Shown here one piece after another: positions 14,550-17,694 of a stretch of DNA of 17,694 nucleotides. A model generated the notes under the pieces. That model worked only from the letters and a program-made list of their open reading frames with translations, ran no database searches and was not told where the DNA came from. Source of the stretch: G039029935 sp039029935. GTDB taxonomy: Bacteria > Chloroflexota > Anaerolineae > Caldilineales > Caldilineaceae. Numbering within the stretch: the first letter of the stretch is position 1; every line of letters begins with the position of its first letter. The stretch is taken from the NCBI GenBank assembly GCA_039029935.1, contig JBCCFC010000100.1, positions 1 through 17,694 on the forward strand, given 5' to 3'. Made by a program: the position numbers and the translations under genes.

Positions 14550-16958
14550 ATGGCAGCCACACAGTTTTTTGGTCAACGCATCAAACGTAACGAAGACCCG
14601 CGTTTACTCACTGGACAGGCCCTCTTTGTTGATGATGTGCAACTCCCCAATATGGGACACATCGCCTTTGTGCGTAGCCCTCATGCCCACGCAAAAATTA
14701 ACAGCATTGACACTTCGGATGCGCTAGCAAAAGAGGGCGTGATTGCCATCTATACAGCGGAAGCTTTGGGTGACTATTGGCAGCACGGACCGTTATTGGT
14801 TCCACCGCCGCCAATTGAGGGCATGGTCTTCAACGAGCGCACCCAAGTGCCGCTTGCCAAGGATAAAGTGCGTCATGTCGGTGAGCCTGTGGCAGTGGTG
14901 GTAGCGGAGAGCCGATACATTGCTGAGGATGCAGCGGAACTGGTGTGGGTGGACTATGCTCTGTTGGATGCAGTGGCTGATTTGGAGATGGCGATTCAGC
15001 CTGATAGTCCGGCTGTGCATGATGACGTGGCGTTGGTGGATAACACGACACGTAATGATATGTTGGCGGCGAATCAACTCAACAATGTCAATGCGCATGT
15101 CGTGCAGGCCAAGGGCAATGGCGACAAGTTTGATGAGATTGCGGCCAATGCACATACCGTCATCAAGCGGCGGTTTTACTATGATCATGGCTCATCTGCA
15201 CCGATGGAAACGCGGGGTGTCGTGGCGGAATGGGATCATCGCGCACAACGCATGACCATTTGGGACACAACGCAAGCCCCCGTGTTTGTACGCAACGGGC
15301 TATCTGCGGTGCTGGGTCTTTCCGAGAATCAAGTGCGCGTGGTTGCGCCCTTTATTGGTGGTGGCTTTGGTCCCAAAATTATGATGTTCTATCCCGAAGA
15401 GGTACTGGTTCCTTGGCTCTCTATGCGACTCAAACGACCGATAAAGTGGATTGAAGACCGTGCCGAACATTTCTATGCGACAACGCAGGAACGGGATCAA
15501 CTGCACTATGCAGAGATGGCCTTAGATGTCGATGGGCATATTCTTGCTGTACGTGACCGCTTTATCCATGACTCTGGAGCCTATGCACCTTATGGCCTAA
15601 CCACTGCCCTCAACAGTCAGTGTACGTTGCTGGGCAGCTACGACATCAAGCATTACCACAGCACCTTCACCGCCGTTTTCACCAACAAGACCATTGTCAC
15701 TCCCTATCGTGGTGCAGGCCGGCAACATGGCGTTTTTGTGATGGAGCGACTGCTCGATATTGCCGCCAAGGAATTGGGCATTGACAAAGCCGAGATTCGC
15801 CGGCGCAACTTCATCCAGCCCGACCAATTCCCCTATAATAACGAAATCATCTATCAGGATTTTGGTCCATTGACCTATGACAGTGGCAACTATGAGCCAG
15901 CGTTGACCAAGGCACTGGAGTTAGTTGACTATGCGCAGTTCTATAATGAGACAAAGCCACAAGCGATAGCAGACGGTCGGCTACTTGGCTTGGGCGTGGT
16001 CTGCTATGTGGAGGGTACGGGTATCGGCCCCTATGAAGGTGCGCGGGTGCAGATGCAGAGCAATGGGCGGGTGAGCGCGGCGACGGGCATTGGCACACAG
16101 GGGCAGGGTCACTACACGGTGTTTGCGCAGATTGTGGCCGACCAAGTAGGTGTGGGTGTGACCGATGTGGATGTTGTGACGGGTGACACGGATCAATTCC
16201 ATTGGGGCGCAGGGACCTTTGCCAGTCGTGGTGCGGTGGTGGCCGGGAATGCCATTAACGAAGCAGCCAAGGATGTGCGCGGTAAAATTCTCAAGTTGGC
16301 GAGTGATCTATTGGAAGCGGCAGAGGAAGACCTAGAACTGGGTGAAGGCAAAGTGCAGGTAAAGGGCGTGCCAGAGAGTGCCATCTCGCTGGGGCAACTG
16401 GCGCAACAGGCCAACCCGATGCGTGGGGCTGTGCAGCCAGGGACAGAGCCGGGGCTGGAGTCGAGCAACTACTTTGGACCAAAATATGGCGCAACTGCCA
16501 GTGGTGTCCATGCCATGATTATCGAGCTTGACCCGGAGACAATGGACTTGGCTATCCAAAAATATATCATTGTGCATGACTGTGGTACGGTCATCAATCC
16601 ACTGATTTTGGATGGGCAGATTCATGGTGGCGTAGCGCAAGGCATTGGCAACGCTTTCTATGAAAAGTTGGCCTATGATGAAAATGCGCAGTTGTTGAGT
16701 GGCTCGTTTATGGACTATCTGCTGCCCACATCGCTGGACGTACCAACCATGACCATCGACCACATCACGACTGAATCGCCGCTCAATCCGCTCGGCATCA
16801 AGGGGGCTGGTGAGGCTGGTGCGATTCCAGTGGGGCCACTATTTGCGCAGGCAATTGAGGATGCACTGTCTGCTATGAATGGTGAAACAGGGGTTGAGAT
16901 ATTGGAAATCCCGTTGAGTCCCAGCAAGGTATGGTCTTTGGTCACAGGCTCGTCGTAA
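14550..16958 (+). CDS. Xanthine dehydrogenase/form II CoxL-like molybdopterin-binding subunit
   Basis: Catalytic large subunit of a molybdenum hydroxylase, which adds a water-derived hydroxyl to a heteroaromatic ring or aldehyde. The 802-residue length is normal. The N-terminal a/b hammerhead domain covers about 15-150. Cofactor motifs follow: GGGFG (270-274), PYRGAGR (385-391), GTQGQGHYT (515-523) and KGAGEAG (751-757) with catalytic Glu755. PYRGAGR is the form II type; true CO dehydrogenases have AYxCSFR, so CO oxidation is unlikely. These enzymes normally need an FAD subunit and a 2Fe-2S subunit encoded beside them; neither is in this window on either side. GGGACGAG precedes the ATG by four bases. 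The gene ends two bases from the converging MFS gene. Confidence 0.93.
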   Translation: MAATQFFGQRIKRNEDPRLLTGQALFVDDVQLPNMGHIAFVRSPHAHAKINSIDTSDALAKEGVIAIYTAEALGDYWQHGPLLVPPPPIEGMVFNERTQVPLAKDKVRHVGEPVAVVVAESRYIAEDAAELVWVDYALLDAVADLEMAIQPDSPAVHDDVALVDNTTRNDMLAANQLNNVNAHVVQAKGNGDKFDEIAANAHTVIKRRFYYDHGSSAPMETRGVVAEWDHRAQRMTIWDTTQAPVFVRNGLSAVLGLSENQVRVVAPFIGGGFGPKIMMFYPEEVLVPWLSMRLKRPIKWIEDRAEHFYATTQERDQLHYAEMALDVDGHILAVRDRFIHDSGAYAPYGLTTALNSQCTLLGSYDIKHYHSTFTAVFTNKTIVTPYRGAGRQHGVFVMERLLDIAAKELGIDKAEIRRRNFIQPDQFPYNNEIIYQDFGPLTYDSGNYEPALTKALELVDYAQFYNETKPQAIADGRLLGLGVVCYVEGTGIGPYEGARVQMQSNGRVSAATGIGTQGQGHYTVFAQIVADQVGVGVTDVDVVTGDTDQFHWGAGTFASRGAVVAGNAINEAAKDVRGKILKLASDLLEAAEEDLELGEGKVQVKGVPESAISLGQLAQQANPMRGAVQPGTEPGLESSNYFGPKYGATASGVHAMIIELDPETMDLAIQKYIIVHDCGTVINPLILDGQIHGGVAQGIGNAFYEKLAYDENAQLLSGSFMDYLLPTSLDVPTMTIDHITTESPLNPLGIKGAGEAGAIPVGPLFAQAIEDALSAMNGETGVEILEIPLSPSKVWSLVTGSS

Positions 16959-16960
16959 GA

Positions 16961-17629
16961 CTAGACGGTTCTTGCCGAATCATCGGTTGTCTCGCCTGTA
17001 TCTGCATCTACCCAACGCATAACTACATACCCCAGCGCACTTAAGACAGCAAAGCCACCAACAAGGGGCAAGACCGTATCGTTATATAGCTGGCCGATGA
17101 TTGCCCCCAATATAGTGGAAACCAACGTGGCGACGGACCCGACCACGGCTGCCCCAACACCCGCAATATGTCCCAGCGGTTCCATCGCCTGGGCATTGAG
17201 ATTGCCAAAGAGGATGCCGATGCCAAATAAGTTGATCATCAAATAGGTCATAAACATCCATAGCGGTGGACTTCCCCCCGCTGTATAAGCAATGATGAAA
17301 AAGAGTGTAGACCAAATACCAACGCTAATTATGGCGGTATAGGATAATCGTTTCATACCATAGCGCATCACAAGCCCTGCGTTGACAAAGGAAGCGGTTC
17401 CCAACGCAATCGCAAGCACCGCAAATATCAGCGGGAAAAGTGCGCCTAAGCCATATTGTAGCTCAAAGGTTTGTTGGGCCGTGTTTAAGTATGCAATAAA
17501 CGAACCAGATGCCAGCCCAGCGGTGACGGTGTAGCCGAGAGCTATCCGATTGGAAAAGACCTCGCCAAACATGGCTTGAAGAGGGGTGATCATGCCACAA
17601 GTGGCTTTGAAATCGAGCTGACCGGACAT
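16961..17629 (-). CDS. C-terminal half of a Bcr/CflA-type MFS transporter
   Basis: The 222 residues correspond to helices about 7-12 of a drug-exporting DHA1/Bcr family protein, normally near 400 residues. LGYTVTAGLASGSFIAYLNT (about 31-50) and GNLNAQAMEPLGHIAGVGAA (about 142-161) are the typical second-half blocks. The first 20 residues (MSGQLDFKATCGMITPLQAM) do not look like a transporter start, and an in-frame TAG stands directly before the ATG. Either the gene was truncated or interrupted, or an N-terminal half lies in another frame beyond the window edge. A half-length product is unlikely to transport alone. Confidence 0.8.
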   Translation of the reverse strand: MSGQLDFKATCGMITPLQAMFGEVFSNRIALGYTVTAGLASGSFIAYLNTAQQTFELQYGLGALFPLIFAVLAIALGTASFVNAGLVMRYGMKRLSYTAIISVGIWSTLFFIIAYTAGGSPPLWMFMTYLMINLFGIGILFGNLNAQAMEPLGHIAGVGAAVVGSVATLVSTILGAIIGQLYNDTVLPLVGGFAVLSALGYVVMRWVDADTGETTDDSARTV

Positions 17630-17694
17630 CTATGGACCACTTGCGTCGGGCATGAACGTAGTGTTGCCATCAGTAATGTACATGTAGTTTTTCC

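Noticed and set aside
16332..16763. Minus-strand frame of 143 codons opposite the molybdenum hydroxylase
   Set aside because: It is antisense to the conserved C-terminal domain with Glu755, and has neither ribosome site nor recognisable motif.
14550..16958. True aerobic CO dehydrogenase (CoxL form I)
   Set aside because: The active-site loop reads PYRGAGR rather than AYxCSFR, and CoxM and CoxS are absent.

Overview
The window looks like chromosomal DNA from a free-living bacterium, most likely a member of Chloroflexota (Anaerolineae or Caldilinea-like). That rests on gene style only: a fused homocysteine S-methyltransferase/methylenetetrahydrofolate reductase, Uma2 nucleases with coiled-coil tails, an NMT1/THI5-type ABC importer, a form II CoxL-like molybdenum hydroxylase subunit, and intergenic palindromes with G-rich arms. 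No rRNA, tRNA, CRISPR array or insertion sequence with a transposase was seen.

Layout. Positions 1-3262 carry two minus-strand genes, an alpha/beta hydrolase (2297-3262) and the fused methyltransferase/reductase (276-2171), separated by a perfect 22-bp palindrome. The gap 3263-3710 holds a 157-bp inverted-repeat element. A plus-strand helical-repeat protein with an acidic insert follows (3711-4940). The next gap contains a candidate 49-residue small protein with its own extended -10 promoter and a G-rich tract. A MATE exporter lies on the minus strand (5415-6776).

From 6884 a strong promoter drives an ABC importer: ATPase (6938-7750), permease (7747-8529, TTG start overlapping the ATPase stop) and lipoprotein (8674-9804). 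An NmrA-like reductase (9896-10750) follows. A truncated YhcG-type nuclease domain lies on the opposite strand (10794-11240). Then come a two-domain cyclase-family hydrolase (11378-13048), a Uma2 nuclease (13284-14375), a collapsed remnant of a second Uma2 gene (about 14398-14531), and a solo molybdenum hydroxylase large subunit (14550-16958). The window ends in the C-terminal half of a Bcr/CflA-type MFS transporter on the minus strand (16961-17629).

How the genes may work together. The importer, molybdenum hydroxylase and cyclase-type hydrolase are a plausible set for taking up, hydroxylating and ring-opening a nitrogen heterocycle, but this is inference from families and shared strand. The most unusual observations are: the cyclase fusion whose first domain has lost most metal ligands while the second keeps them; the Uma2 duplication reduced to its two ends; the molybdenum hydroxylase lacking its FAD and iron-sulfur partners; and the palindromic intergenic elements. 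None of these amounts to a demonstrated new system.
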